Assembly: GCF_000187245.1 (NCBI RefSeq)
Contig: NC_027862.1
Span: 496,001-560,000 of the forward strand
Reading direction: 5' to 3'
Length of the DNA: 64,000 bases
Origin: Ogataea parapolymorpha DL-1
Taxonomy: Eukaryota; Ascomycota; Pichiomycetes; Pichiales; Pichiaceae
Below, in pieces: positions 36,818 to 45,994 of the stretch. The notes under the pieces are model-generated. The model was not told the origin of the DNA, made no database searches, and was given only the letters and a program-made list of their open reading frames with translations. Made by a program: the position numbers and the translations under genes. Numbering within the stretch: position 1 is the stretch's first letter; each line of letters begins with the position of its first letter.

Positions 36818-37906
36818 ATGGAGTCAAACGCTTACGAAACGCCCCTTCGTAGGACTGGGCCTGTATCACCAGCAACTTCTGGGTCCAGGCTCCGAAACCT
36901 TTTCCATGTTAATCAGCTGAACTCAGAAACGCCAATTAAACGGAACCTGTTTTTAAATCTGAGCCCTATTAAGAAGCGAGATCGCGGTTTGTTCAAAGTT
37001 CTGAGTCCTACAAAAGCAAACTCAGAGCAGCAGGAAAATTACAAGCCTCGGCAGGACGATGAGTTTGAAAGTACAATCGACTACACCGGAGAGATCTCCA
37101 GTTTGTTGACGAGCGACGACTCGCAAAATCTCACCAGAAACAGCACGATGATCGCACGCCGCAAAGAAGAAGACCGCATACGTGCGTCCCAGCGAGAATA
37201 CGGGTACTTTACCGAAGAAATACCCAGTCTGTCGCACAGCAGTAGTTTCCGCACGCAGAGTTCGGTTATTGAGCTGGTCGGTTCGTCGCAGGACGATTTC
37301 ACGATATACACAGACGACTATCCAAGCAACGAAGATGGCGACGCGGGGGATGAGGCCAGTGGCATGACAGAAAACCAGCAACCGCCCCAGGTTGTTGACC
37401 TTCCTTATCTGAAAAACTCCTCGTACCAGTTCAGAAAATTCGCTCCGGGCACCCAGCACTATTTGCTAACCAAGGAGGAATCGGTGTTGTTCAACAGCAG
37501 AAAATACGGCCCCATTACGCCGAAAAAGGTTTATCTGAAAGATAACGAGGCAAAGAGAAACTTCAGCTCTGGGGAGTCGCAGAAAAATCTTCTTAAATCA
37601 GAGTCCTTCTCGTCAGACTCAAGCACGTTCCAGCTCGAGGACTGGAACGAGTTTGGAGACCTTGAGAAATTTTACTACCATAGAGCCCGAATCGGCCATA
37701 ACTGCCCGAGAAATACGGCCTTATTTTTCGTTCTCGCTTCGTTTTTCGTGCCACCATTTTGGCTGCTCATCTGCGTTGGCTATTTGGACAAAACTTTTGG
37801 CCGAGTGCCGCTGGAGTATAAAGTAGCCAGCGGGATGTTGGCGTTGTTGGCATTGGCCGGTTGCGCGATTGGGATTGGCCTGGGGTTCTATTACAGCGTA
37901 AACTGA
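36818..37906 (+). CDS. Unrecognised protein with disordered N-terminus and two C-terminal membrane helices
   Basis: The 362-residue protein has about 280 disordered residues rich in Ser, Asp and Glu. Several SP/TP sites occur early (GPVSPAT, NLSPIKK, VLSPTK), suggesting CDK or MAPK control. The C-terminus is clearly folded and membrane-embedded: YYHRARIGHNCPRNT leads into two hydrophobic helices (about 307-325 and 335-358), separated by GYLDKTFGRVPLEYK. The topology resembles tail-anchored cortical proteins such as Bud8/Bud9 or Rax-type markers, but I do not recognise a family. It begins 274 bp from USB1 on the opposite strand, and ASA1 starts only 40 bp after its stop. Confidence 0.75.
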   Translation: MESNAYETPLRRTGPVSPATSGSRLRNLFHVNQLNSETPIKRNLFLNLSPIKKRDRGLFKVLSPTKANSEQQENYKPRQDDEFESTIDYTGEISSLLTSDDSQNLTRNSTMIARRKEEDRIRASQREYGYFTEEIPSLSHSSSFRTQSSVIELVGSSQDDFTIYTDDYPSNEDGDAGDEASGMTENQQPPQVVDLPYLKNSSYQFRKFAPGTQHYLLTKEESVLFNSRKYGPITPKKVYLKDNEAKRNFSSGESQKNLLKSESFSSDSSTFQLEDWNEFGDLEKFYYHRARIGHNCPRNTALFFVLASFFVPPFWLLICVGYLDKTFGRVPLEYKVASGMLALLALAGCAIGIGLGFYYSVN

Positions 37907-37946
37907 CGATTTTAATAAATAATTTGGCTGTGCATATTTTTTAATA

Positions 37947-39266
37947 ATGTTAAAACTCACCTCCACCGGACGAGTAACCAATCTAAACGGCACCTTGCGG
38001 GGCCACAAGGACGCAGTTTCCGGACTGCAAGTATTTTACGTGCCCTCCTCTTTGGCGGCGCGCTCGGGAGAACGCGAAATACAGCTCATGAGTCCTACCC
38101 TCATGAGCAGCGACGAGTCAGGCTGGATATACTGGTGGGACCTCACGTCACGAAGACCGCTTGGTGTTTGGAAAGCCCACGATGGAAACGTTCTCACTAT
38201 CAAGCAACTGGGGCTGTCCTGGGATCAAGGCTCACCGGTGTTTGATTACAGCTGGTTTGGAAAATTACTTTCACACGGCAAGGACGGAGAGCTGAAACTA
38301 TGGGATATTTTTGATTTTTCCATAGATGCGCCGCATATATTCAAACCGTCGAGTGTATTGAGCCGGCGAATATACACAGAAGGTGAAAGCGCTGCTCAAT
38401 GGCCCACTCCTCCGGTGGCATTTCAAATGCCTATAAATGTGATGAATTTTTCAAACGTGGATATCCGGAACGGCATTCTACTGGCCCCGGGGACTCAGGA
38501 CTCCGCTAAATTGGACATTTACCGCATAGATATTGAGAGCAACGATCTGAAAAGACTCTTTAAAGCCATTGATCCCCTAGAACTCGCCGAGAATAATCTT
38601 ATAGACCTCAATCTTCACGTTTCTCCTGAGAATTCAAGCAGGGGGTTGGGCATTGTCATGAAACTAGTCTGGCTGGACAATGAAAAATTCGCAGTCGGTT
38701 TTGAAAGCGGCCATGTCATCACTTTTGCACTAAAGGACGATAAAGTCGGCATCCTCGACTTCGACTCGCAACACTATCCCAATCCGATACTGGCTCTTTA
38801 TTATGACCACAACAACCACAAACTCATAAGCACATCATCAGCCGACAAAATTGTGATTCATTATCAAGACCAACACAAAGCCTTCAAGCTCAAACACAAG
38901 GGTGTTGCGGACGTAAAGACCATGGGGAATTTGGTCGGAATGGTGACATGGGATGGCTATTCGAGATTTTACAGTTATGACGACGAATCTGTCCTGCAAT
39001 TCCAGTTCAAGCTCCATAAAATGGTACCGTCGATAGCTGCCACTAACAGCACCGTCGATATTGCCGAGAATGTGGGGGATTTGCAGCAACGAGCCTCTGT
39101 GCTTGCTTTTAGTCATAGTCAGGCTTTCTCCCGCTCAGCTTTGGTTCATACGAACGGGATGGGAAAGAATATTGTTCGCAGGAGGGACGAGATGAATCTG
39201 GTGAACAGCTATCTGTTTATTGGCTACAAGGATGGGAGAATAGCTATATATACCGTTAATGAATAG
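37947..39266 (+). CDS. ASA1: ASTRA-associated WD-repeat protein Asa1
   Basis: WD40 protein of the ASTRA/Tel2-Tti complex, which helps mature PIKK kinases such as Tor and Tel1. The 439-residue length matches yeast Asa1 (443). The N-terminus LRGHKDAVSGLQVF and the diverged blades (SSDESGWIYWWDLTSRRPLGVWKAHDGNV, read in parts; KDGELKLWDI) fit the Asa1/GNB1L family. The C-terminal blade ends SYLFIGYKDGRIAIYTVNE. It starts 40 bp after the preceding gene on the same strand. A tRNA-Ser gene follows its stop by 68 bp. Confidence 0.85.
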   Translation: MLKLTSTGRVTNLNGTLRGHKDAVSGLQVFYVPSSLAARSGEREIQLMSPTLMSSDESGWIYWWDLTSRRPLGVWKAHDGNVLTIKQLGLSWDQGSPVFDYSWFGKLLSHGKDGELKLWDIFDFSIDAPHIFKPSSVLSRRIYTEGESAAQWPTPPVAFQMPINVMNFSNVDIRNGILLAPGTQDSAKLDIYRIDIESNDLKRLFKAIDPLELAENNLIDLNLHVSPENSSRGLGIVMKLVWLDNEKFAVGFESGHVITFALKDDKVGILDFDSQHYPNPILALYYDHNNHKLISTSSADKIVIHYQDQHKAFKLKHKGVADVKTMGNLVGMVTWDGYSRFYSYDDESVLQFQFKLHKMVPSIAATNSTVDIAENVGDLQQRASVLAFSHSQAFSRSALVHTNGMGKNIVRRRDEMNLVNSYLFIGYKDGRIAIYTVNE

Positions 39267-39334
39267 TAAACTGATGAATAGATTATTCTCACCTGCTCGA
39301 TATATCGGTCTACGAGAAATAAAATCTCGAATCA

Positions 39335-39416
39335 GGCAACATGTCCGAGCGGTTAAGGAGAAAGATTAGAAATCTTTTGCGATTTTCGCGCGCAGGTTCG
39401 AGTCCTGCTGTTGTCG
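39335..39416 (+). tRNA. tRNA-Ser (anticodon AGA)
   Basis: An 82-nt sequence folds as a type II tRNA. The acceptor arm GGCAACA pairs with TGTTGTC, with discriminator G at 39416. The D arm contains GAGCGGTTAAGG (A box) and the anticodon stem-loop AAAGA-TTAGAAA-TCTTT carries AGA at 39368-39370. A variable arm and the T arm GCAGGTTCGAGTCCTGC (B box) follow. The long variable arm and the anticodon both indicate serine. No intron is present. Confidence 0.95.
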
Positions 39417-39417
39417 A

Positions 39418-39424
39418 TTTTTTT
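39418..39424 (+). terminator. RNA polymerase III terminator of tRNA-Ser
   Basis: Seven T residues start two bases after the tRNA 3' end, as expected for Pol III termination. Confidence 0.85.
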
Positions 39425-39456
39425 ACGTGATTAAATATTGCATTTTTTTTTTAACA

Positions 39457-40365
39457 TTACACATCGTTCAATGCCACGCAGATCACACCCTTGTTGTGTC
39501 CATTGTACTGTCTGACAGTCTCACTGGTGCTCAGGTCCCATAGTCTCACGTAGTGGTCTGAACATGCAGTCACCAAATATGCACTGTCGGCACTGAAAGC
39601 ACAGTCCCAGACCCATCTCTGATGGCCTCTGAGCGTGGTTTCGAGTGAGAAATTCTCTGTAGACCATATGCGAGTAGTGTGGTCCGCCGAGCACGTTGCT
39701 AGATGCTTGCAGTCGGACGAAATTAAAACTCTAGTGATGTATTTTGAATGCGACTTGAATTTGTTCACTGGTCTAAGCAGTGTTTGATCTTCGTTATTTT
39801 TCATCTCCCACACATAGCAATTTCCCTTGTTATTACCTGCCACCAGCATTGACCCATCTGATGCACAGCTGATGGACTGAATCGACACGTCGTCCTCCGG
39901 AATAAGCTGGTGAGTGCATTTGTTCTCGCCCAGGTCCCAGACTCGCACATTTCCATTCTGGTCACAGCTGATGAGTTCTCCCTGGTTTGGGTGTATCACG
40001 ACCTCGTTCACGGGACAATTATGTTTGTAATTTCGTTGGACGCTGGGAGACCGTACATCCCAGACCTTGACAGTTCCGTCTTCGCTGGAAGAACACATCC
40101 ATTTGTTTTCGATTTGAAATGCAATGGACGTCACATTGTTTGTGTGGCCATCAAAAGAGGTAACTGGGTTCGGGTTGGAGGAACGGATATCGTACAAACG
40201 GATTTTGGACTTGCCAGCAGCAGCGAGGAATTTCTTGTCAGACGTGATTTCCAGCCTGTTGACCTGGGAATCGCCGTGCTGTATAGTTCTGGAACAGACT
40301 CCAGTAAGCGCCTCCCAAAATCGGATGGTGTGGTCGTAGCCGGCCGAAGCAAGGATGACGGACAT
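39457..40365 (-). CDS. LST8: TOR complex subunit Lst8
   Basis: Seven-bladed WD40 protein that binds the Tor kinase domain in both TORC1 and TORC2. The 302-residue protein (yeast Lst8: 303) begins MSVILASAGYDHTIRFWEA. It contains regular WD repeats, for example SSEDGTVKVWDVR, SCDQNGNVRVWDL, TCSADHTTRIW and CSDHYVRLWDL. The chain is all repeat with no extensions, as in Lst8. The CGATCGACGC motif lies 59 bp upstream of its start codon. It converges on the tRNA gene. Confidence 0.95.
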   Translation of the reverse strand: MSVILASAGYDHTIRFWEALTGVCSRTIQHGDSQVNRLEITSDKKFLAAAGKSKIRLYDIRSSNPNPVTSFDGHTNNVTSIAFQIENKWMCSSSEDGTVKVWDVRSPSVQRNYKHNCPVNEVVIHPNQGELISCDQNGNVRVWDLGENKCTHQLIPEDDVSIQSISCASDGSMLVAGNNKGNCYVWEMKNNEDQTLLRPVNKFKSHSKYITRVLISSDCKHLATCSADHTTRIWSTENFSLETTLRGHQRWVWDCAFSADSAYLVTACSDHYVRLWDLSTSETVRQYNGHNKGVICVALNDV

Positions 40366-40423
40366 TTATGGTAAAGATAGCGATCGAATTACGAGACGAA
40401 ATAAATTAAATGCCAAAAAAGGA

Positions 40424-40433
40424 CGATCGACGC
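40424..40433 (+). promoter_or_regulatory. Recurrent motif CGATCGACGC ahead of LST8
   Basis: One of four intergenic copies of CGATCG(A/T)CGC seen in this window. This copy lies 59 bp upstream of the LST8 start, next to an A-run. Confidence 0.45.
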
Positions 40434-40530
40434 GGCGCTTCCCAAGAACATTAGTATCATTAATGCAAATCTATAATACATTACTGAGCAATCGTATCGG
40501 ACCTACTATGCCTCGAGTCCATAATCAAAG

Positions 40531-41544
40531 TTAGAAGTTTGCACTGATTGCTTGCTTCTGCTGTTGTGTGAGGAAAACTGGGTAGTCCACCTTGAATTCT
40601 ATGATCAAATCTCCTCTAGAGCCTGGAGATTTAGAAATTGGCATTCCCAGTCCTGGGTAGGTGCTGACGGATCCAGGTTGCGTTGGCGATGACTTGGTGA
40701 GTGGAATTCTTCTGCCGTCCAATGTGGTGACCTCTTTTTCGAATCCTAACAAAGATTCTTTGAATGAAAGTTTAACTGTGGTCTTCAGATTATTGTCTTC
40801 TCTGGTGAAAGTATCATGTGGTTTCTGAACAATCGTAAATCTTAATGTTTGTCTCATTCCATCTTGGTAATCTCCTTCGTTCGGGTATGTGATCTTCGTG
40901 CCCGCCTTCCAGCCAGGCTTGATGTTGATGTCTATTATCTTCTCCTCTAGTTGACCAGAAGGACCCTTCCGTCTGATTTTCATTTTTTTGGATCCACCAG
41001 TGTATAACAACTCCAATGGAACAGGAACGTTCAGATCGACAATGGTAGGCTCTTTAGGCTGAGCACTTGCAAATCCTCCTGGCATGCCGCCTCCCATGCC
41101 TCCAAATCCACCAGGCATTCCTCCTCCCATGGAGGTGAAGCCAAATGGCGAGCTTCCTCTGGAAGTTCTAAAGCCACCAGAATCTCCAAACATTTCTTCA
41201 AAGCCACCGAATTGGTTGAATAAATTGAATGCGTCGGCTTGAGAGAACGTACGGCCTCCACCGCCGCTGCTGCTGAAGCCTGATGCACCGCCGCCAAATG
41301 GATTGCCTCCTGCAGGGGCATTTCCACGGGCAGCTTCCAATCCGTACTGATCGTAAACTTCTCTCTTGTCTGCGTCTGACAGAATTTCGTACGCCTCTGA
41401 GATCTCTTTGAACTTCTCTGCATTTCCACCAGGCTTGTCCGGGTGGTATTTCAGAGCCATCTTCCTATATGCCTTTTTGAGTTCAGCATCACTGGCATTA
41501 GGTGACACCCCTAGCAAATCGTAGAGCTTTGTTTCTTTAACCAT
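40531..41544 (-). CDS. SIS1: Type II J-domain chaperone Sis1
   Basis: Essential cytosolic/nuclear Hsp40 that delivers substrates to Hsp70, supports translation initiation and fragments prions. From ATG 41544 it has 337 residues (yeast Sis1: 352). The J domain (1-70) carries the HPD motif at 34-36. A glycine/phenylalanine region and a Gly/Met region (about 75-170) follow, then two substrate-binding beta domains and the dimerisation end QKQAISANF. There is no CxxCxGxG zinc finger, which separates it from Ydj1. The codons upstream of the ATG lack a start. A perfect heat-shock element lies 143 bp upstream. Confidence 0.95.
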   Translation of the reverse strand: MVKETKLYDLLGVSPNASDAELKKAYRKMALKYHPDKPGGNAEKFKEISEAYEILSDADKREVYDQYGLEAARGNAPAGGNPFGGGASGFSSSGGGGRTFSQADAFNLFNQFGGFEEMFGDSGGFRTSRGSSPFGFTSMGGGMPGGFGGMGGGMPGGFASAQPKEPTIVDLNVPVPLELLYTGGSKKMKIRRKGPSGQLEEKIIDINIKPGWKAGTKITYPNEGDYQDGMRQTLRFTIVQKPHDTFTREDNNLKTTVKLSFKESLLGFEKEVTTLDGRRIPLTKSSPTQPGSVSTYPGLGMPISKSPGSRGDLIIEFKVDYPVFLTQQQKQAISANF

Positions 41545-41686
41545 CTTGTCTAATTGCAATCAACTGACGTGAAAAGCAAGATTGGATATATACGGGAAAT
41601 TTTTCTGGATAGGAACCTGATTTATATCAGCAATTAACCACTTTGACGGAGTCTTAATATTTCCATATAGCTGATCTCCAAAAATG

Positions 41687-41699
41687 GAAAATTCTAGAA
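41687..41699. promoter_or_regulatory. Perfect three-unit heat-shock element ahead of SIS1
   Basis: GAAAATTCTAGAA consists of three alternating inverted pentamer units (GAA-nn-TTC-nn-GAA), the Hsf1 consensus. It lies between SIS1 and RVS161, 143 bp upstream of the SIS1 ATG, within the SIS1 promoter. SIS1 is a conserved Hsf1 target in yeast. Confidence 0.75.
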
Positions 41700-41765
41700 T
41701 AGGCGAGTAATCAGTATATTTTACACAGCCTGAATATTTTTTTATCACTAGATAGATATCATTCA

Positions 41766-42598
41766 TTATTTCACACCCAGAGCGCAAATGTTCAGCTTGT
41801 TCATCTCTGCCAGCAATTGATCGATCTTGGCATCCAAAAGACCATTGGCATATTCATCTCTGCTGCTCTGGTCAAGGTATTGTTGCACTTGCGCCAATCT
41901 GGCGTACCCCTCAGTACAGAACCTGAGCTGGATCTTCACCAGGGCTTCAAACGAAGGGTCGTAGTATGGAACTCTCAGATCAACAAGCTGTGGCAATTCC
42001 TCCTTAAGCTGGTTGTTGAGGTCGTCAAATATGTCTTTGGCCAATTGCAATTCCCTCTCTGCTCTTGGCAATTTCGTAGCATCTTTGGCGGGCTTATCAA
42101 TAAGTCTTCTCACCTTGCTTTTTGCCTGCTCGTAATCGACCTTCTTGTGCGCTCTCTTTTTGATGGCTTCGTTAACTTCAGAGAAGTACGAGGCAAACTT
42201 GTTGATAGGATCTAAAACCGTTTCTCTGAAAGGCCCGTCGAGCTGCTTCACAGTCTCCTGGTCATACTCCTGAACAGCACTCAAATAGTATCCTCCCACA
42301 TTTGCTCCTCCTAGCGCTCTAGCGTCCTCGTACAAGTTGTTGATGATTTCGGCCATGGCGACCTGAGATGCCGTCACGGCTCTTAATGCGTCAAGATAGC
42401 CCTTGGTCTCCTTTGCAAGCTGAGTTCCGGCTTTTTCCAATGTCTTGAATCGTCTCTCCTCCATATCATAGTCTCTGTCAATAATTTTGTCAGCAGCCCG
42501 AACAGTCACCTAAATTAGTTAGCACGAAGGCAACCCAGCGCCATACTTACCGATGCTCCGGCTCTCGTCACGGCCTTTTTGAAACCTTCCCACGACAT
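41766..42598 (-). CDS. RVS161: BAR-domain amphiphysin Rvs161 (spliced)
   Basis: N-BAR protein that pairs with Rvs167 to bend and cut endocytic membranes at actin patches. Exon 1 is 42551-42598 (MSWEGFKKAVTRAGAS), the intron is 42510-42550 (41 nt: donor GTAAGT, branch GCTAAC, acceptor TTTAG) and exon 2 is 41766-42509. The result is 263 residues, against 265 in yeast Rvs161. MSWEGFKKA, YDMEERRFKTLEKAG and KGYLDALRAVTASQVAMAEI are family hallmarks. It is one BAR domain without an SH3 domain. Without the intron the protein would lack the N-terminal amphipathic helix. Confidence 0.95.
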
Positions 42599-42840
42599 GA
42601 CCAATGTGAACTAAACAGTTTCAAGCTTGTGTATGCCACCTAATCCGAATAAGACGACAATTGCACTCAAGACAAGTGCCCTAAAGATATACTATTTCTT
42701 GTTTTGACCACTTTTTCTGTACAATAAAAAAGCCTCTATTTGAGAATTTGCGGGATTAGGTAATCTGGCCTCCGTCACAATCTCAAAAATCTGAGCCCTG
42801 CTTACAATCGATTGCAAACTACTAATTATATTGGGACTGT

Positions 42841-44262
42841 CTAATCGCTCTTACTCTTCTTCTTCTTCTTCTTTTCCTCGCCCTCCTCGCCCTCGGCCTT
42901 ACGCTTCTTCTCTTTCTTTTCCTTCTTCTCTTTCTTTTCCTTCTTTTCCTTCTTCTCCTTCTTCTCCTTCTTCTCTTCCTTTTCTTCCTTCTCGTCCTTT
43001 CCGTCCTTCTGCGAGTCTAGGAAAGTGGCCTTCGACTTTTGAACTTCTGGAGCTTGCAATTTATCCTCAGGAATGGCTGGCGCAGGAACGTCTTCGTGGC
43101 TCACATACTCTTTTTTCCACGACTCTGGCGTGTTCTCGTTAGGCCTTCCAAACTTGTCCAACTTTCCATCGGCCTTCATCTGCTTCTTCTTCAAAGCGAC
43201 AGGTCCCAATCCCCATCTTCTTGGGTAAGTGTCTCTCTCCATGATACATCTCTTCACCTTGGCAACGACTCCGTGGTCGCACGAAGCGAGGTCCACCGTG
43301 GTCATCTGGGCAATACCAATGGCAATAGCCTCTCCCTTGGTGGTCATGAGGACAACCTCGTCGTAGAGCTCAATGCCCTCTTCGTATCTCAAAAGACCAG
43401 GTATCATGAGCTTGGCACCGTAACACACAGAGTTAACGGCAGAATCTTTGACGACGACTCTCTTGTAGCCAACAAGTAACGTCTCCAGCGGAGAAATCAC
43501 TTTTCTCAAATAGCTCTCGTCTCTGGAGTTGTCGTACAGCCACTGGGCATCCATCACATCGTGCAAAGTGACAAGATTATCGTTTTCAGAAAGCGCACCA
43601 GAACGAACTCTTCTAAGCTCCTGCATGTGACCTCCAACACCAAGAAGCATACCAAGATGCACACACAGAGTTCTCATATAAGTACCGGCTTCACAGGAAG
43701 CCCAGAAAACACCGAGACCGCGCTTGTTGTCAAATTCAAGCAGCTTGGAGTCGTAGATGGTTCTCACTCTCAGCTGTCTCTTGACGGCAGAAATTAATGG
43801 AGGTCTCTGGAAAAGAGCACCCGTCAAACTCTCAAGCGCTCTTCCCATTTCCTTTTCGTCCTCCAAGGCGTCGTGCAATCTAACAATACACACATACTCC
43901 TTACCGGCACCCTGTTGGGATTTGACCAGTCTGGTGGCTCTGTCAATACAGACAATTAAACATCCGGTGACTTTAGGATCAAGAGTACCAGAATGACCAG
44001 TTTTCTCAACTCTCAATATTCTCTTCACCCAAGCAACAACCTCGTGGGAAGATGGGTTTGATGGTTTGTCTAGGTTGATCACACCAGAAGAAATGTAATT
44101 TTTGAGGTCTCTTTTGTGCGGCGAGGATCCTGCTGGAATAGGGGTGTAGTGCCCGCTTCTGACTAGTAGCTTGTCGTAGTTCTTAAGCAAGAGTGGCCAC
44201 TCCGAGGTGTCGTTTGTTGGAGTGGTGCTTTCCGGCTTGATCATAAACTCTTCCTTAGACAT
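42841..44262 (-). CDS. CBF5: H/ACA snoRNP pseudouridine synthase Cbf5 (dyskerin)
   Basis: Catalytic subunit of H/ACA snoRNPs, which pseudouridylate rRNA and snRNA in the nucleolus. The 473-residue protein (yeast 483) has the DKCLD/TruB domain with catalytic Asp95 in [16 protein letters not shown] domain lies at about 265-340. The Lys/Glu-rich tail is built from KKE-type repeats. Asp95 coincides with the yeast residue number, which supports the start at ATG 44262. A TGAAAATTTTTT element resembling the ribosome-biogenesis RRPE site lies about 55 bp upstream. Confidence 0.97.
   Translation of the reverse strand: MSKEEFMIKPESTTPTNDTSEWPLLLKNYDKLLVRSGHYTPIPAGSSPHKRDLKNYISSGVINLDKPSNPSSHEVVAWVKRILRVEKTGHSGTLDPKVTGCLIVCIDRATRLVKSQQGAGKEYVCIVRLHDALEDEKEMGRALESLTGALFQRPPLISAVKRQLRVRTIYDSKLLEFDNKRGLGVFWASCEAGTYMRTLCVHLGMLLGVGGHMQELRRVRSGALSENDNLVTLHDVMDAQWLYDNSRDESYLRKVISPLETLLVGYKRVVVKDSAVNSVCYGAKLMIPGLLRYEEGIELYDEVVLMTTKGEAIAIGIAQMTTVDLASCDHGVVAKVKRCIMERDTYPRRWGLGPVALKKKQMKADGKLDKFGRPNENTPESWKKEYVSHEDVPAPAIPEDKLQAPEVQKSKATFLDSQKDGKDEKEEKEEKKEKKEKKEKKEKKEKKEKKEKKRKAEGEEGEEKKKKKKSKSD
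42850..43005 (-). repeat. KKE-type simple repeat encoding the Cbf5 tail
   Basis: Tandem AAG/GAG-rich codons (seen as TTC/CTC runs on the plus strand) encode alternating Lys-Lys-Glu units. Such tails occur in fungal Cbf5 and Nop56/58 and vary in length between strains. Confidence 0.8.
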
Positions 44263-44748
44263 GACTGCTGTGAAGAGATCTTCAATGAGTTTTATTTTTC
44301 ATCTACTCTAAATTTTTGAAAATTTTTTATGCACTAGCCACATGTGCCACCCTGCCCAGCCACTACGGGACGATATCGTAGCCGTCACCAGGGGAAGTGG
44401 GGAGGATGGACACCACGGAAGGATGAAGAGGCACGATGTCAAAACGAGAACTTTTGGGACTAGAAGGTCTAGGTTGGTGTCTTTTTGAGAATTCTCCTGA
44501 TATTCTACAATTTATATATTATTTATATTATTATAGATTATATATATTTAAAAGATGGAGCTGCTAGACTTTATGTTATTGAACATAACAATTTTCGAGA
44601 ATATCGAGTTTACATAATCCTTGATACCAACAGCAGCACATCAGTCCGGCTAAAGTGGCGAGATAAACGTAATTCAGATACAGCATAGCAATTCGTAATA
44701 CAGAAATTTAATAAATTACAACAAAATTTTTGTCGCGGGCCCGCAGGA
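44263..44748. promoter_or_regulatory. CBF5 promoter region
   Basis: A 486-bp AT-rich region between CBF5 and the 3' end of the next minus-strand gene. TGAAAATTTTTT (44317-44328) resembles an RRPE site. A 67-codon frame around 44485-44688 is AT-driven and not credible as a gene. I see no RNA gene here. Confidence 0.5.
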
Positions 44749-45222
44749 TTACATAGGACTAACCTTTACTCTGATAGAGAGCGATTGCAAAACCGATTTC
44801 AAGTGGATGTAAGCCGACTTCTTGAATTTTTCCAGATCCACATCTTGGATAATGCACTCGTACACCAATGTGTTAAACTGGGTCAGACTGACTGGTTGAA
44901 AAGCAGCGAAGTTCATCAGAATCGTCACTCTGTATCTGTAGATGGCATTCATATTCCACGACATCGAACTAAAGGTATCAGGCCCTGTAAATTGAAGCTG
45001 AATTTTAAGAGACAGTTGCAAGGTCCAGGGAGGCATCAATGCTCTGTTGCTTCCAAAAAAACTCAGAGTTGACAAAAAACGAGCAAACTGGTAGCTCACG
45101 ATTCTTTCAAGATCCCCCAAGCCTTCAGTTTCATCCAGTCTCAAAGGATGATGGTAGGAAAAGTGTATGAACTTGTCCAGAATGCGACAACTTGGTGAGA
45201 GGTCAAAGTCGGAAGCGCTCAT
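44749..45222 (-). CDS. Unrecognised 157-residue protein
   Basis: From ATG 45222 the protein is 157 residues with no signal peptide, membrane helix or low-complexity tract. It reads as a compact alpha/beta protein: a SCRILDKFIHFSYHH start, a SYQFARFLSTLSFF helix, a SLKIQLQFTG strand, RYRVTILMNFAAF, and an amphipathic end YIHLKSVLQSLSIRVKV. I do not recognise the family; a small subunit of a larger complex is a guess. The start lies 64 bp downstream of the stop of the preceding membrane-protein gene on the same strand. Confidence 0.65.
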   Translation of the reverse strand: MSASDFDLSPSCRILDKFIHFSYHHPLRLDETEGLGDLERIVSYQFARFLSTLSFFGSNRALMPPWTLQLSLKIQLQFTGPDTFSSMSWNMNAIYRYRVTILMNFAAFQPVSLTQFNTLVYECIIQDVDLEKFKKSAYIHLKSVLQSLSIRVKVSPM

Positions 45223-45286
45223 CTCGATCAAATGATGGTTGCAGGAAACGATAACTTATACATTTCGGATTGAATATGACGTATCA

Positions 45287-45994
45287 CTATGACAGGTCCT
45301 CTTCTTTGATTATGTTTAGTTCTGACCGGTCAGCATCAACGGTTGTATCGGTTGCCGACTCCGAGTGATGATGCGATGTGTTGAATAACGAATCGCTTCG
45401 AAGCGATGAAAATCGCGATGAAATTCTCGATTGGTGTGTAGGTTTCGGTGATGATTCTCCTCTGACGGTGCCGTACCCGTCATCGTCGTCGTAGTATGCA
45501 GAAAGATGGCGCTCGCGTATCTGATGTTGGGAATGATCAAAGAGCTGCGCAGACGAGGTTGGTTCGGACAACGGATTAATATCTTCGGTCTTGATTGGTT
45601 CCAGACCCCACTCGGACTTTAACAATGGCTTGAATTCCTCTTCTTCTTGCTTGATAACTGGTTTTGACGAGCCAAAGAGCCTGATAGCAGGCTGTCTAAA
45701 GGTCAATAAGTAGCGCACCAAACACAAGGCCAGACCGTTGACTGTGCCCACAAACAAGCCAAATAAAATTGCAACACTCAGAAACTGGTACAGAATTCTG
45801 ACAATGTCGAGCACATAGCGCAGCTTCACAAGATCGAGCCGAGTGATGTCGACTCCAAATACCCACTGAAAAATCCCAGCTGGAACCTGCACAATGCCGT
45901 AGAAAAGTATCTGGGCCACCGTCGTGACTGGCCTCACAAGCACAAATTGGACCGACGTGTATACGAGCAAGAAAGGATAGAGAATGGATACCAT
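45287..45994 (-). CDS. Membrane protein with N-terminal hydrophobic hairpin, possibly Ldb16-like
   Basis: The 235-residue protein starts with about 100 hydrophobic residues (helices about 5-45 and 68-95) and no cleavable signal. A polar C-terminal half follows, with many Glu, Ser and His residues and clustered Ser-rich patches. This layout suits an ER or lipid-droplet hairpin protein such as Ldb16, the yeast seipin partner. That match rests only on size and topology and is weak. Neighbours give no functional hint. Confidence 0.6.
   Translation of the reverse strand: MVSILYPFLLVYTSVQFVLVRPVTTVAQILFYGIVQVPAGIFQWVFGVDITRLDLVKLRYVLDIVRILYQFLSVAILFGLFVGTVNGLALCLVRYLLTFRQPAIRLFGSSKPVIKQEEEEFKPLLKSEWGLEPIKTEDINPLSEPTSSAQLFDHSQHQIRERHLSAYYDDDDGYGTVRGESSPKPTHQSRISSRFSSLRSDSLFNTSHHHSESATDTTVDADRSELNIIKEEDLS

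Noticed and set aside
41560..41787. 75-codon frame between SIS1 and RVS161
   Set aside because: It covers the SIS1 promoter with the heat-shock element and has no conserved features.
42850..43005. Purine/pyrimidine simple repeat as a possible satellite or regulatory repeat
   Set aside because: It is explained by the KKE-type tail of Cbf5, which is common in this family.
44485..44688. 67-codon frame upstream of CBF5
   Set aside because: AT-rich composition with no family resemblance; it lies in the CBF5 promoter region.
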